Source: JAFALK01 sp036500605 (GTDB lineage: Bacteria; Pseudomonadota; Gammaproteobacteria; Burkholderiales; Burkholderiaceae_C). Taken from it: a stretch of 64,000 bases of DNA. Of the stretch, positions 16,651-24,579 are shown in pieces. Positions within the stretch are counted from its first letter, which is position 1. Each line of letters begins with the position of its first letter. Under the pieces are notes generated by a model that saw nothing but the letters and a program-made list of their open reading frames with translations, did not search any database and was not told where the DNA came from. The stretch lies in assembly GCA_036500605.1 (NCBI GenBank), contig DASYBU010000021.1:248001-312000 (forward strand), in the 5' to 3' direction. Both the position numbers and the translations under genes were made by a program.

Positions 16651-17565
16651 ATGCCAGTCTACAGCATGACGGGTTATGCGAGTGCCTCCTCGCAGCCTGT
16701 AGCCGAAGGTGAAAATTCCACTATTCCACACGCCAGCGTGACGGTGGAGATACGTTCCGTTAACGGACGTTTCCTGGACCTTTCAATGCGCATGCCCGAA
16801 GAGCTGCGCGGCCTTGAGCCGGCCCTGCGCGAGCTGGTCTCGGCCGGGGTCAAGCGCGGCAAGATCGAGCTGCGCATCAACACCCAGCGCGAGAACGACA
16901 ACGCCTGGCCCAAGCCCCAGCCCGACCTGCTCAACCAGCTCGCCCTGCTCGAATCAACCGTGCAGAACTGGTTGCCCAAGGCTGCGGGTTTGTCCGTGCA
17001 TGAAGCCCTGAATTGGTGCAAGACGGGGTCGAGCGCCACCGAGAAGCTCGACGAGCCCACGCTCGCCGCCGCCCGCGCCTGTGTGGCCGGCCTCGTGGAA
17101 GCCCGGGCCCGCGAGGGCGAGAAGCTGATGGCCGTGTTGATGGAACGCGTCGGCCGTCTGCGCGAGCTGGCCAAGGATGCCGAGCCCTTGGTGCCCGCCG
17201 TGGTGGCCCGTCAGCAGCAGCGTTTCCTGGAGCGGTGGCAGGAAGCCCTGACCGCCAGCGGTGCCGGCCAGACCATTTCCGAAGAGGCGTTGCGCGAGCG
17301 CGCCCTCAACGAGGCCGCCGCCTTTGCGATCCGCATCGACGTGGCCGAAGAGCTGGCCCGCCTGCGCGCCCACCTGGAAGAAATCACCCGCCTGCTCAAG
17401 AAGGGCGGCGAGCTCGGCAAGCGCCTCGACTTCCTGATCCAGGAGCTGCTGCGGGAGGCCAACACCCTCGGTTCCAAATCTTCGGCGCTGGAACTGACAA
17501 ATATTTCCGTGGAAATGAAGGTGGCCATCGAGCAGATGCGCGAACAAGTGCAAAACATCGAATAA
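16651..17565 (+). CDS. yicC: YicC/YloC family endoribonuclease
   Basis: YicC-like protein of 304 residues; members have been shown to be RNA-cleaving. The start VYSMTGYASA and the C-terminal GSKSSALELTNISVEMK block are the two most conserved parts of the family. The middle is charged and helical, with an EITRLLKKGGELGKRLDFLIQELLREANT stretch that I recognise as typical. ATG 16651 directly follows a GTG; the ATG gives the usual short N-terminus. It is divergent from the kinase gene and only 9 bp upstream of gmk. Confidence 0.93.
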   Translation: MPVYSMTGYASASSQPVAEGENSTIPHASVTVEIRSVNGRFLDLSMRMPEELRGLEPALRELVSAGVKRGKIELRINTQRENDNAWPKPQPDLLNQLALLESTVQNWLPKAAGLSVHEALNWCKTGSSATEKLDEPTLAAARACVAGLVEARAREGEKLMAVLMERVGRLRELAKDAEPLVPAVVARQQQRFLERWQEALTASGAGQTISEEALRERALNEAAAFAIRIDVAEELARLRAHLEEITRLLKKGGELGKRLDFLIQELLREANTLGSKSSALELTNISVEMKVAIEQMREQVQNIE

Positions 17566-17574
17566 CTTCGGCAG

Positions 17575-18195
17575 ATGGAATACCCCGGAAATCTCTTCGT
17601 CGTGGCCGCCCCGAGCGGCGCGGGCAAATCAAGCCTGGTCAAGGCGCTCCTGGAACTCGACGCCAAGCTCGACGTCTCCATCTCGCACACCACCCGCGCG
17701 CCGCGTGGGCAGGAGCAGCACGGGCGCGAATACTGGTTCGTGCCGGCGGATGAATTCCGCTCCATGATCGACCAGGGCGACTTCTTCGAGTGGGCCGAGG
17801 TCCACGGCAATCTCTACGGCACCTCACGCGCCGCCATCGAGGCCCGCATGGCCCACGGCGACGATGTGATGCTCGAGATCGACTATCAAGGCGCGCTCCA
17901 GATCAAGCAGCTCTTCCCTTACGCCGTGCTGATCTTCATCCTGCCGCCGAGCTGGGATGAATTGAAGCAGCGCCTGGCCCGCCGCGGCGACACCGAAGCT
18001 AACGTCATCGACAAGCGCATGGCGAATGCCCGCGTCGAGGTGGCGCAGGCGCGGCACTTCGATTTCGTGGTCGTCAATGCGGTGTTCGACACCGCTGTTT
18101 TTGACCTTAAATCCATTGTTCACGCACAACGGTTAAAATATCTGGCTCAGCGCCGGAATCGCTCCGTCGTGTTCAAAGCGCTTGACCTCCCCTGA
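17575..18195 (+). CDS. gmk: Guanylate kinase
   Basis: Phosphorylates GMP to GDP; 206 residues. The P-loop APSGAGKSSLVKAL lies at residues 10-23, followed by the GMP-binding SHTTRAPRGQEQHGREYWF and FFEWAEVHGNLYGTS segments. The lid region RLARRGDTEANVIDKRMANA follows. Position between yicC and rpoZ-spoT is the standard arrangement, feeding nucleotide metabolism into the (p)ppGpp gene downstream. Confidence 0.98.
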   Translation: MEYPGNLFVVAAPSGAGKSSLVKALLELDAKLDVSISHTTRAPRGQEQHGREYWFVPADEFRSMIDQGDFFEWAEVHGNLYGTSRAAIEARMAHGDDVMLEIDYQGALQIKQLFPYAVLIFILPPSWDELKQRLARRGDTEANVIDKRMANARVEVAQARHFDFVVVNAVFDTAVFDLKSIVHAQRLKYLAQRRNRSVVFKALDLP

Positions 18196-18204
18196 AGGAA
18201 CAAA

Positions 18205-18408
18205 ATGGCCCGCATCACCGTTGAAGACTGCCTGACCAAGATCCCGAACCGCTTCCAGCTGGTGCTTGCCGCGACCTACCGCGCCCGCATGCTGAGCCAA
18301 GGCCACACGCCCAAGATCGAAAGCAAGAACAAGCCGGGCGTGACCGCCCTGCGCGAAATCGCCGCTGGCGAAGTCGGCATCGAAATGCTGCGCAAGGTCC
18401 CGCTCTGA
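18205..18408 (+). CDS. rpoZ: DNA-directed RNA polymerase omega subunit
   Basis: 67-residue omega subunit that binds the beta-prime C-terminus and helps polymerase assembly and ppGpp response. MARITVEDCLTKIPNRF and the LAATYRAR region are the family signature, and the length is usual for betaproteobacteria. A GAAGGA ribosome-binding site precedes the ATG. A terminator follows before spoT. Confidence 0.98.
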   Translation: MARITVEDCLTKIPNRFQLVLAATYRARMLSQGHTPKIESKNKPGVTALREIAAGEVGIEMLRKVPL

Positions 18409-18481
18409 GGAACTAAGCCGAACTAAGCTGTTACTTGCATGCACATGCATGCAGTTCAGGGCCAGCTGGCAGCTGGCACGC

Positions 18482-18510
18482 AACGGGCGCTTCGGCGCCC
18501 GTTTGCTTTT
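18482..18510 (+). terminator. Rho-independent terminator after rpoZ
   Basis: AACGGGCGC, loop TTCG, GCGCCCGTT (18482-18503), followed by TGCTTTT. It should separate gmk-rpoZ from spoT, although read-through may occur. Two short palindromic stretches (TGCATG repeats near 18436 and CCAGCTGGCAGCTGG near 18462) lie just upstream. Confidence 0.85.
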
Positions 18511-18598
18511 GGCGCAAATTTGCCGCTTGCAAACGGCTCTTCAAACGACCCAAGCCCTCGCTTCTGAGCGACCTCCGGGCATGCTGTAAATTCCAGAC

Positions 18599-20896
18599 AT
18601 GGGATTTCGCTCGTTCGCCGCCGCCAAACTGCCAACCTTCACCGGCCTGGCTTTGCGCCATGCCACGTCCGTGGCCACCCTCGAAGAACCGACGGAAGCC
18701 GAGGCCGCCTCCTTTGACGCCCTCGTCCACCGGCTCAACTACCTGAGCAAGGCCGACCTCAAGCGCGTCCGCGAGGCCTACAAGTTTGCCGACGAAGCCC
18801 ATCTGGGCCAGATGCGAGCCAGCGGCCAACCCTACATCACCCATCCGATTGCCGTGGCCGGCATCTGCGCCGATTGGCGGCTCGACGCCCAGGCCATCAT
18901 GGCCGCGCTGATGCACGACGCGATGGAAGACTGCGGCATCACCAAGACCGAGCTGATCGAGCGCTTCGAGGCGCCCACGGCCGAACTGGTCGACGGCCTC
19001 ACCAAGCTCGACAAGCTGCAGTTCTCCACCAAGGAGGAATCGCAGGCCGAGTCCTTCCGCAAGATGCTGCTGGCGATGGCGCGCGATGTGCGCGTCATCC
19101 TGATCAAGCTGGCCGACCGTTTGCACAATATGCGCACGATGGAAGCGATGGCCTCGCACAAGGCCTCGCGCATCGCCCGCGAGACGCTCGACATCTACGC
19201 CCCGATCGCGCACCGCCTCGGCCTGAACCAGATCTACCGCGAGCTGCAGGAGCTCTCGTTCAAGTACATCCATCCGTGGCGTTATGCGGCGCTGTCCAAG
19301 GCCGTCTCCAAGGCGCGCGGCAACCGGCGCGATCTGGTGGCGCGCATCGAGAAAGATGTGGTCAAGGCTTTCGAGAGCTCGCCCATCAGTGTCGAGATCC
19401 ACGGCCGCGAGAAGACGCTCTATTCGATTTACAAGAAGATGCGCGACAAGCGCTTGTCCTTCGCGCAGGTCAGCGACATCTTTGGCTTCCGCGTCGTGGT
19501 CGAAGAACTCTACGGCTGCTACGTCTCGCTCGGCGTGCTGCACCAGCTCTACCAGCCGATGCCGCGCCGCTTCAAGGACTACATCGCCCTGCCCAAGCCG
19601 AACGGCTATCAGTCGCTGCACACCACGCTGATGAGCCCGCTCGGCACGCCCGTCGAGTTCCAGATGCGCACGCAGAGCATGCACCTCGTGGCCGAGAAAG
19701 GCGTGGCCGCGCACTGGATGTACAAGACCGATGCGGCTTCGTCGGGCATGCAGCAGCTCGGCGCCAACTGGCTGCAATCGCTGATCGACATTCAGGACGA
19801 AACGCGCGACGCCAACGAGTTCCTCGAGCACGTCAAGATCGACCTCTTCCCCGATGCCGTCTACGTCTTCACGCCGAAGAGCAAGATCATGGCCCTGCCC
19901 AAGGGCGCCACGCCGGTCGACTTCGCCTATGCGATCCACTCCGATGTGGGCGACCATTGCGTGGCCGCGCAGGTCAATGGTGAACCGGTGCCGTTGCGCA
20001 CGCCGCTGCACAGCGGCGATGTGATCGAGGTGATCACCGCGCCCAATGCCACGCCCAATCCGGCCTGGCTGAGCTTTGTGCGCACCGGCCGCGCGCGCTC
20101 CAAGATCCGTCATTTCCTGAAGAACCTCGAACAGGAAGAATCGCGCGATCTTGGCGAGAAGATGCTGGCCCAGGCGCTGCGCGCCGAAGGCCTCTCGCTG
20201 CCCAGCCTCAACGACGATGACGAAGCCGCCACCCAGCTCTGGCAACAGCTCGCCCGCTGGGCCGGCAACCGCCATGTTGAAGAGCTGCTGATCGAGGTCG
20301 GCCTCGGCCGCAAGATCGCCACGATCGTCGCCAAGAAGCTGGCCCGCATGCTGGCCGAACAGGGCGAACGGCCTGACGCCGTGTTGCTCAGTTATGGCCG
20401 CTTCGCCGCCGACAACGCCACAGCCCAAGGCCAGGTCACGCTCGACGGCAGCGAAGGCGCTTCCGTTCGTTTGGCGCCTTGCTGCCGGCCGATTCCCGGC
20501 GATGACGTCAAGGGCTATCTGGGCCGCGGTGAAGGCCTCGTCGTCCACACCTCCGAATGCGCGATCGGCCGCCGCCTCTTCCAGCGCGACCCCGAACATT
20601 GGATCGCGGTCAGCTGGGCCGAAGAACTGAGCCGCTCCTACGAAGCCTCGATCGCGCTGCTGCTGACCAACTCCAAGGGCATGCTCGCGCAGGTGGCCTC
20701 GGCCGTCAGCAGCGCGGAGGCCGACATCACGCACATCTCGATGAGCGATGAATCGAAGGAGCACGAAACGGCCGAGCTGAACCTGCTCGTCTCCGTGCGC
20801 GACCGACTGCACCTGGCCGAGGTCCTGCGCACCCTCAAGCGCTCGCCCGCCGTCATCAAGGCGTGGCGGATCAAGCCTGGGGTTTCGGGTAACTGA
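18599..20896 (+). CDS. spoT: Bifunctional (p)ppGpp synthetase/hydrolase (SpoT/Rel)
   Basis: Long RSH protein of 765 residues controlling the stringent response. The N-terminal HD hydrolase domain has the HDAMED motif near residue 105 and KLADRLHNMRTM. The synthetase domain contains REKTLYSIYKKM and LPKPNGYQSLHTT. The TGS domain starts near VYVFTPKSKIMALPKGATP, and an ACT domain ends the protein. The hydrolase HD residues are intact, which marks it as SpoT-like rather than RelA. Its 3' end overlaps the convergent greB by 26 bp. Confidence 0.96.
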   Translation: MGFRSFAAAKLPTFTGLALRHATSVATLEEPTEAEAASFDALVHRLNYLSKADLKRVREAYKFADEAHLGQMRASGQPYITHPIAVAGICADWRLDAQAIMAALMHDAMEDCGITKTELIERFEAPTAELVDGLTKLDKLQFSTKEESQAESFRKMLLAMARDVRVILIKLADRLHNMRTMEAMASHKASRIARETLDIYAPIAHRLGLNQIYRELQELSFKYIHPWRYAALSKAVSKARGNRRDLVARIEKDVVKAFESSPISVEIHGREKTLYSIYKKMRDKRLSFAQVSDIFGFRVVVEELYGCYVSLGVLHQLYQPMPRRFKDYIALPKPNGYQSLHTTLMSPLGTPVEFQMRTQSMHLVAEKGVAAHWMYKTDAASSGMQQLGANWLQSLIDIQDETRDANEFLEHVKIDLFPDAVYVFTPKSKIMALPKGATPVDFAYAIHSDVGDHCVAAQVNGEPVPLRTPLHSGDVIEVITAPNATPNPAWLSFVRTGRARSKIRHFLKNLEQEESRDLGEKMLAQALRAEGLSLPSLNDDDEAATQLWQQLARWAGNRHVEELLIEVGLGRKIATIVAKKLARMLAEQGERPDAVLLSYGRFAADNATAQGQVTLDGSEGASVRLAPCCRPIPGDDVKGYLGRGEGLVVHTSECAIGRRLFQRDPEHWIAVSWAEELSRSYEASIALLLTNSKGMLAQVASAVSSAEADITHISMSDESKEHETAELNLLVSVRDRLHLAEVLRTLKRSPAVIKAWRIKPGVSGN

Positions 20897-21431
20897 CCTC
20901 GATCACCTCGATCTTCTCGAGCCCGCCCGGCGTCACGAGTTGCAACTCATCGCCCTCGCGCGCCTTCAGCAAGGTGCGCGCGATCGGCGAGATCCATGAG
21001 ACCTCGCCCGCCAGACTGTCGCTCTCGTCAATGCCCTTGATCGTGATCGTGCGCTCCTCGCCGCGCGCGTTCGCGTAGGTCACGGTTGCACCGAAGAAGA
21101 TCTGGTCCTTGCCATGATGGATGCTCGGATCGGCCACCTCGGCGATGTCGAGCCGCTTGGTCAGAAAGCGCAGGCGCCGGTCGATCTCGCGCAGCCGCTT
21201 CTTGCCATAGAGATAGTCGCCGTTCTCCGACCGATCGCCGTTCTTGGCCGCCCACGAAACGATCTCCACGATCTTCGGCCGCTCAACATCGAGCAGCTCC
21301 ATGAACTCCGCGCGCAGGCGGGCATAACCCTCTGGCGTCATGTAGTTGCGGGTGCCTTGGGGCAGCGAGGGCAGCGCGACGTCATCGTCGTCGCTGTCGC
21401 CGTCGCTTTCCTTGGTGAATGCCTTGTTCAT
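20871..21431 (-). CDS. greB: Transcription elongation factor GreB
   Basis: Binds the RNA polymerase secondary channel and stimulates cleavage of backtracked transcripts; 186 residues. The coiled-coil N-terminal domain has the acidic tip region (NGDRSENGDYLYGKKRLREID) and the C-terminal FKBP-like domain ends with LVTPGGLEKIEVIEV. An extra acidic head (DGDSDDDDVALP) extends the N-terminus by about 25 residues. DQIFFGATVTYA distinguishes GreB from GreA. GreB next to spoT places two secondary-channel/ppGpp functions together. Confidence 0.95.
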   Translation of the reverse strand: MNKAFTKESDGDSDDDDVALPSLPQGTRNYMTPEGYARLRAEFMELLDVERPKIVEIVSWAAKNGDRSENGDYLYGKKRLREIDRRLRFLTKRLDIAEVADPSIHHGKDQIFFGATVTYANARGEERTITIKGIDESDSLAGEVSWISPIARTLLKAREGDELQLVTPGGLEKIEVIEVSYPKPQA

Positions 21432-21536
21432 CGGCTAGGTGATTCCATGTGCGCCCGGCTGAGCGTCTGAGGGTACAAATGCGGGCGCCAGATCCGCTCG
21501 CCGCCATTTTGCGTCCTTCGTGCGCCTCAGCAATTC

Positions 21537-22079
21537 ATGATCACAGAACTTTCTGCTGCCCCCGATACCGACTTGGGAACGCGCATTCTCAAAGTCAATC
21601 ACGCCGGAGAGAACGGTGCGGTGCACATCTACACGGCGCAAGCCCTGGTTGCGCGCCTGACAGCGCCGTCCCTGGTGCCTGAACTGCTGGCGTTCAAATC
21701 CCACGAGGAAGGACACCGCGCGATCTTCTGGACGGAACTGCAACGACGAGGCCGGCCCAAGTGCCGCAGCTACGCGCTGTGCGGCATCGGCGGCTTCGTT
21801 CTCGGTTTCATGACCGCGCTGATGGGTCGTGCTGCGATTGCGGCCACAACGGTCGCCGTCGAACGCGTGGTGCTCCGTCACCTGCGCGATCAGATCGAGC
21901 GGCTTGGCGAATCGGACGCATCTGCTGTGCGTGCCATTCAAGCCATCTTTGCTGAAGAGCAGCAGCATCACGATCAGGCTGCCGAGCATGCGACGCAGCG
22001 TGGGGTCTGGCTGCATCTGCTTCAGCCGGTGGTCTCGCTCTCGACCGAAACCGTGATATGGCTCGGCATGAAGTTGTGA
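21537..22079 (+). CDS. Coq7-family di-iron hydroxylase
   Basis: Protein of 180 residues in the demethoxyubiquinone hydroxylase (COQ7) family, which performs the penultimate hydroxylation in ubiquinone synthesis. The ferritin-like di-iron ligands are all visible: NHAGENGAVHIY (Glu), SHEEGH (ExxH), AVERVV (Glu) and FAEEQQHHD (ExxH). A hydrophobic central segment (CGIGGFVLGFMTALMG) would lie against the membrane. It is somewhat shorter than typical betaproteobacterial Coq7, so a paralogue is possible. It is divergent from greB across 105 bp. Confidence 0.8.
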   Translation: MITELSAAPDTDLGTRILKVNHAGENGAVHIYTAQALVARLTAPSLVPELLAFKSHEEGHRAIFWTELQRRGRPKCRSYALCGIGGFVLGFMTALMGRAAIAATTVAVERVVLRHLRDQIERLGESDASAVRAIQAIFAEEQQHHDQAAEHATQRGVWLHLLQPVVSLSTETVIWLGMKL

Positions 22080-22157
22080 CCCCATCAAGACCCGCCCTTG
22101 AGCCCGGGCAATCTTGCGTCGATCTCGGCCGTTAGCTGAACCCGCTACGCTCATTGA

Positions 22158-23033
22158 ATGACTGATCCCAACCCCTACACCCCGCCCGCCGTCTGGACCT
22201 GGAACAAGGCCAACGGCGGCGAGTTCGCCAAGATCAACCGGCCCATTGCAGGCCCCACGCATGACAAGGAACTGCCCGTCGGCAAGCATCCGATGCAGCT
22301 CTATTCGCTGGGCACGCCGAACGGCATCAAGGTCACGGTGATGCTTGAGGAATTGCTGGCGCTTGGGCACACGGGCGCCGAGTACGACGCGTGGCTGATC
22401 TCGATCAGCGATGGCGATCAGTTCGGCAGCGGCTTCGTGGGCATCAACCCGAACTCGAAGATTCCGGCGCTGCAGGATCGCAGCGGCCCTGAGCCGATCC
22501 GCGTGTTCGAGTCGGGCGCGATCCTTGTGTACCTGGCGGAGAAGTTCGGTGCCTTTTTGCCGACGCGTATCGAGCAACGCGCTGAAGTCCTCTCGTGGCT
22601 GTTCTGGCAGATGGGCAGCACGCCTTTCCTCGGCGGCGGCTTCGGGCACTTTTATGCCTACGCGCCGAGCAAGATCGAATATCCGATCGACCGCTACGCG
22701 ATGGAGGTCAAGCGCCAGCTCGACGTGCTCGATCGGCGCCTGGCTGAGAACACCTACTTGGCCGGCGAGGACTACACGATCGCCGACATGGCCGTCTGGC
22801 CCTGGTACGGCGCGCTCGTCAAAGGCCAGATCTACGGCGCGGGCGAGTTTCTTTCCGTCCATGAATACAAGCATGTCATTCGCTGGGCCGAGCAGATCGC
22901 CGAGCGGCCCGCCGTCAAGCGCGGCCGCATCGTCAACCGCCGCTGGGGCGAGCCGGCCAGCCAGTTGCACGAGCGCCATGACGCGAGCGACTTCGACACC
23001 AAGACGCAGGACAAGCTGAACCCCACAGCATGA
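22158..23033 (+). CDS. yghU: Glutathione S-transferase, YghU/Nu class
   Basis: GST of 291 residues resembling disulfide-bond oxidoreductase YghU. It has the characteristic long N-terminal extension (NPYTPPAVWTWNKANGGEFA, then NRPIAGPTHDKELPVGKHP). The thioredoxin-fold glutathione site follows (LYSLGTPNGIKV; GFVGINPNSKIPAL; FESGAILVYLAEKF), then an all-helical C-terminal domain. It overlaps the next GST gene by 4 bp, so the pair is coupled. Confidence 0.92.
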   Translation: MTDPNPYTPPAVWTWNKANGGEFAKINRPIAGPTHDKELPVGKHPMQLYSLGTPNGIKVTVMLEELLALGHTGAEYDAWLISISDGDQFGSGFVGINPNSKIPALQDRSGPEPIRVFESGAILVYLAEKFGAFLPTRIEQRAEVLSWLFWQMGSTPFLGGGFGHFYAYAPSKIEYPIDRYAMEVKRQLDVLDRRLAENTYLAGEDYTIADMAVWPWYGALVKGQIYGAGEFLSVHEYKHVIRWAEQIAERPAVKRGRIVNRRWGEPASQLHERHDASDFDTKTQDKLNPTA

Positions 23034-23671
23034 CCGCGATGATCACGCTCTACGACTGCGCCACCGCGCCGAGCCCCCGACGAGCCCGCATCCTGCTGGC
23101 CGAAAAAGGCATCACGCATCACACGATCCAGGTTGATCTGCGCAAAGGCGAACAGTTAGGCGAGGCCTACCGCCAGATCAACCCCATGTGCACGGTGCCC
23201 GCACTGCGCACCGAGGAAGGCAGCATGCTGACCGACAACGCGGCCATCGCCGCGTTCCTCGAAGCGCGCTATCCGGAGCCGCCGCTGCTCGGCGTCACGC
23301 CCGAAGAGAAAGCCGAGATCGCAAGCTGGCAGTGGCGCCTCGAATTCGAGGGCCTGATCGCGATTGCCGAAGCGCTGCGCAACGGCAGCCCGGCGATGGC
23401 GAACCGCGCCCTGCCCGGCCCCTTCGACTACGCGCAGATCCCCGAGCTCGCGCAGCGCGGCCTGGCGCGCGTCCAGCAGTTCTTCGACACGCTCAACGAG
23501 CGCTTGAAGGACGAAGCCTTCGTGGCCGCGAAGCGCTTCAGCATTGCCGACATCACGGCCGTCGTGGCCGTCGATTTCGCGCGCATCGTCAAGCTCAAGC
23601 CCGATGAGCGGCACCTGCATCTCTTGCGCTGGCGCGCGGCAATGGCAGAGCGCCCCTCGATGTCCGCCTGA
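23030..23671 (+). CDS. Glutathione S-transferase
   Basis: Second GST, 213 residues. The N-terminal thioredoxin-like domain (LYDCATAPSPRRARILLAEK; QINPMCTVPALRTEEG; LTDNAAIAAFLEARYP) is followed by a helical domain containing RFSIADITAVVAVDF, the N-capping-box region of GSTs. It is translationally coupled to yghU. The electrophile substrate cannot be read from sequence. Confidence 0.92.
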   Translation: MTAMITLYDCATAPSPRRARILLAEKGITHHTIQVDLRKGEQLGEAYRQINPMCTVPALRTEEGSMLTDNAAIAAFLEARYPEPPLLGVTPEEKAEIASWQWRLEFEGLIAIAEALRNGSPAMANRALPGPFDYAQIPELAQRGLARVQQFFDTLNERLKDEAFVAAKRFSIADITAVVAVDFARIVKLKPDERHLHLLRWRAAMAERPSMSA

Positions 23672-23762
23672 GCGTCCCATCGCTGTGCATGCGCGCCTCA
23701 GCGCAGTGCTCGCAGCGCGGCAGGTGTAAGGCTTTGAATCAAGCCTCCCGGGAGGGGTGTTT

Positions 23763-23778
23763 TGGCGCGCAACTTGCT
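23763..23778 (+). promoter_or_regulatory. Sigma-54 (-24/-12) promoter candidate for the rightward polysaccharide operon
   Basis: TGGCGCGCAACTTGCT matches TGGCRCG-N4-TTGCW in every specified position, with the essential GG and GC at the required spacing. It lies about 125 bp before the acetyltransferase start, in the 231-bp gap after the GST gene. A 12-bp palindrome (CCTCCCGGGAGG, 23744-23755) is just upstream. Confidence 0.65.
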
Positions 23779-23902
23779 AACTTCAAACACGTCGTCACTC
23801 TCGGGAGACCGCCTTGATAAGGGCCCTCTTGCCTGGAAAAACCCGCCTGCCGCTGGAGAGCGAGCCTAACGCGATCGATGCGCTGACCGGGCGGCACTCG
23901 TC

Positions 23903-24574
23903 ATGAACGAGCCCACCTTGCCGGCACTCTCGGCGCCCAATGCAAAATTTACCGGTCAGGGTTTCCTGAAGTCGCTGTCGCAGGCCTGGCACGCGCACAA
24001 GGCCCTGCAGCGCCGCACGGCGCGTCGCATGGAATTCCAGGAGCGCTATCGCGGCCAGCAGTTCGAGATCGGCCGCTTCAGCTATGGCGAACCGACGATC
24101 CATTTCGACAGCTCCGGCTCGCGTCTGAGCATCGGCCAGTTCTGCTCGATCGGCGAAGACGTGACGATTTTCATGGGCGGCGAGCACCGGCCCGACTGGG
24201 TCACCACCTACCCCTTCTCGCTGATGATCCCCGGGGCCTCGCAGCACGAGGGCCATCCGAAGACCAAGGGCGACGTGATCATCGGCAACGACGTGTGGCT
24301 CGGCTTTGGTTCCACCGTGCTGTCCGGCGTGCGCATCGGCGACGGTGCGGTGATCGGCGCGGGCGCCGTCGTCGCGAAAGACATCCCGCCGTACGCGATT
24401 GCCGTCGGCAACCCGGCGCGCGTGATCCGCAGCCGCTTCACGCCGGCGCAGGTCACGGCGCTGCTGCGCATCCAGTGGTGGGATTGGCCGATGGAGAAGA
24501 TCGAGGCGCAACTGCCGCTGCTCCTGTCCGGCCAGATCGACGCCTTCATCGCGGCTCATCTGACCCCGGCCTAG
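23903..24574 (+). CDS. CatB-like xenobiotic/sugar O-acetyltransferase (left-handed beta-helix)
   Basis: Acetyl-CoA-dependent O-acetyltransferase of 223 residues with hexapeptide repeats (LSIGQFCSIGEDVTIFMGG; VIIGNDVWLGFGSTVLSGV; RIGDGAVIGAGAVV) forming a left-handed beta-helix. The GGEHRPDWVTTYPF segment contains the conserved catalytic histidine of the XAT class. In polysaccharide clusters such enzymes acetylate sugar residues, which fits its place as first gene of the flippase/glycosyltransferase operon. No clear ribosome-binding site precedes the ATG. Confidence 0.88.
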   Translation: MNEPTLPALSAPNAKFTGQGFLKSLSQAWHAHKALQRRTARRMEFQERYRGQQFEIGRFSYGEPTIHFDSSGSRLSIGQFCSIGEDVTIFMGGEHRPDWVTTYPFSLMIPGASQHEGHPKTKGDVIIGNDVWLGFGSTVLSGVRIGDGAVIGAGAVVAKDIPPYAIAVGNPARVIRSRFTPAQVTALLRIQWWDWPMEKIEAQLPLLLSGQIDAFIAAHLTPA

Positions 24575-24579
24575 CAGGC

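Noticed and set aside
18431..20812. 793-codon minus-strand open frame opposite spoT
   Set aside because: It mirrors spoT in GC-rich DNA, has Ala/Arg/His/Gly-dominated low-information sequence and no ribosome-binding site or family resemblance.
23744..23755. CCTCCCGGGAGG palindrome as a terminator after the GST gene
   Set aside because: No loop-forming spacer and no convincing T-tract; at most an operator.
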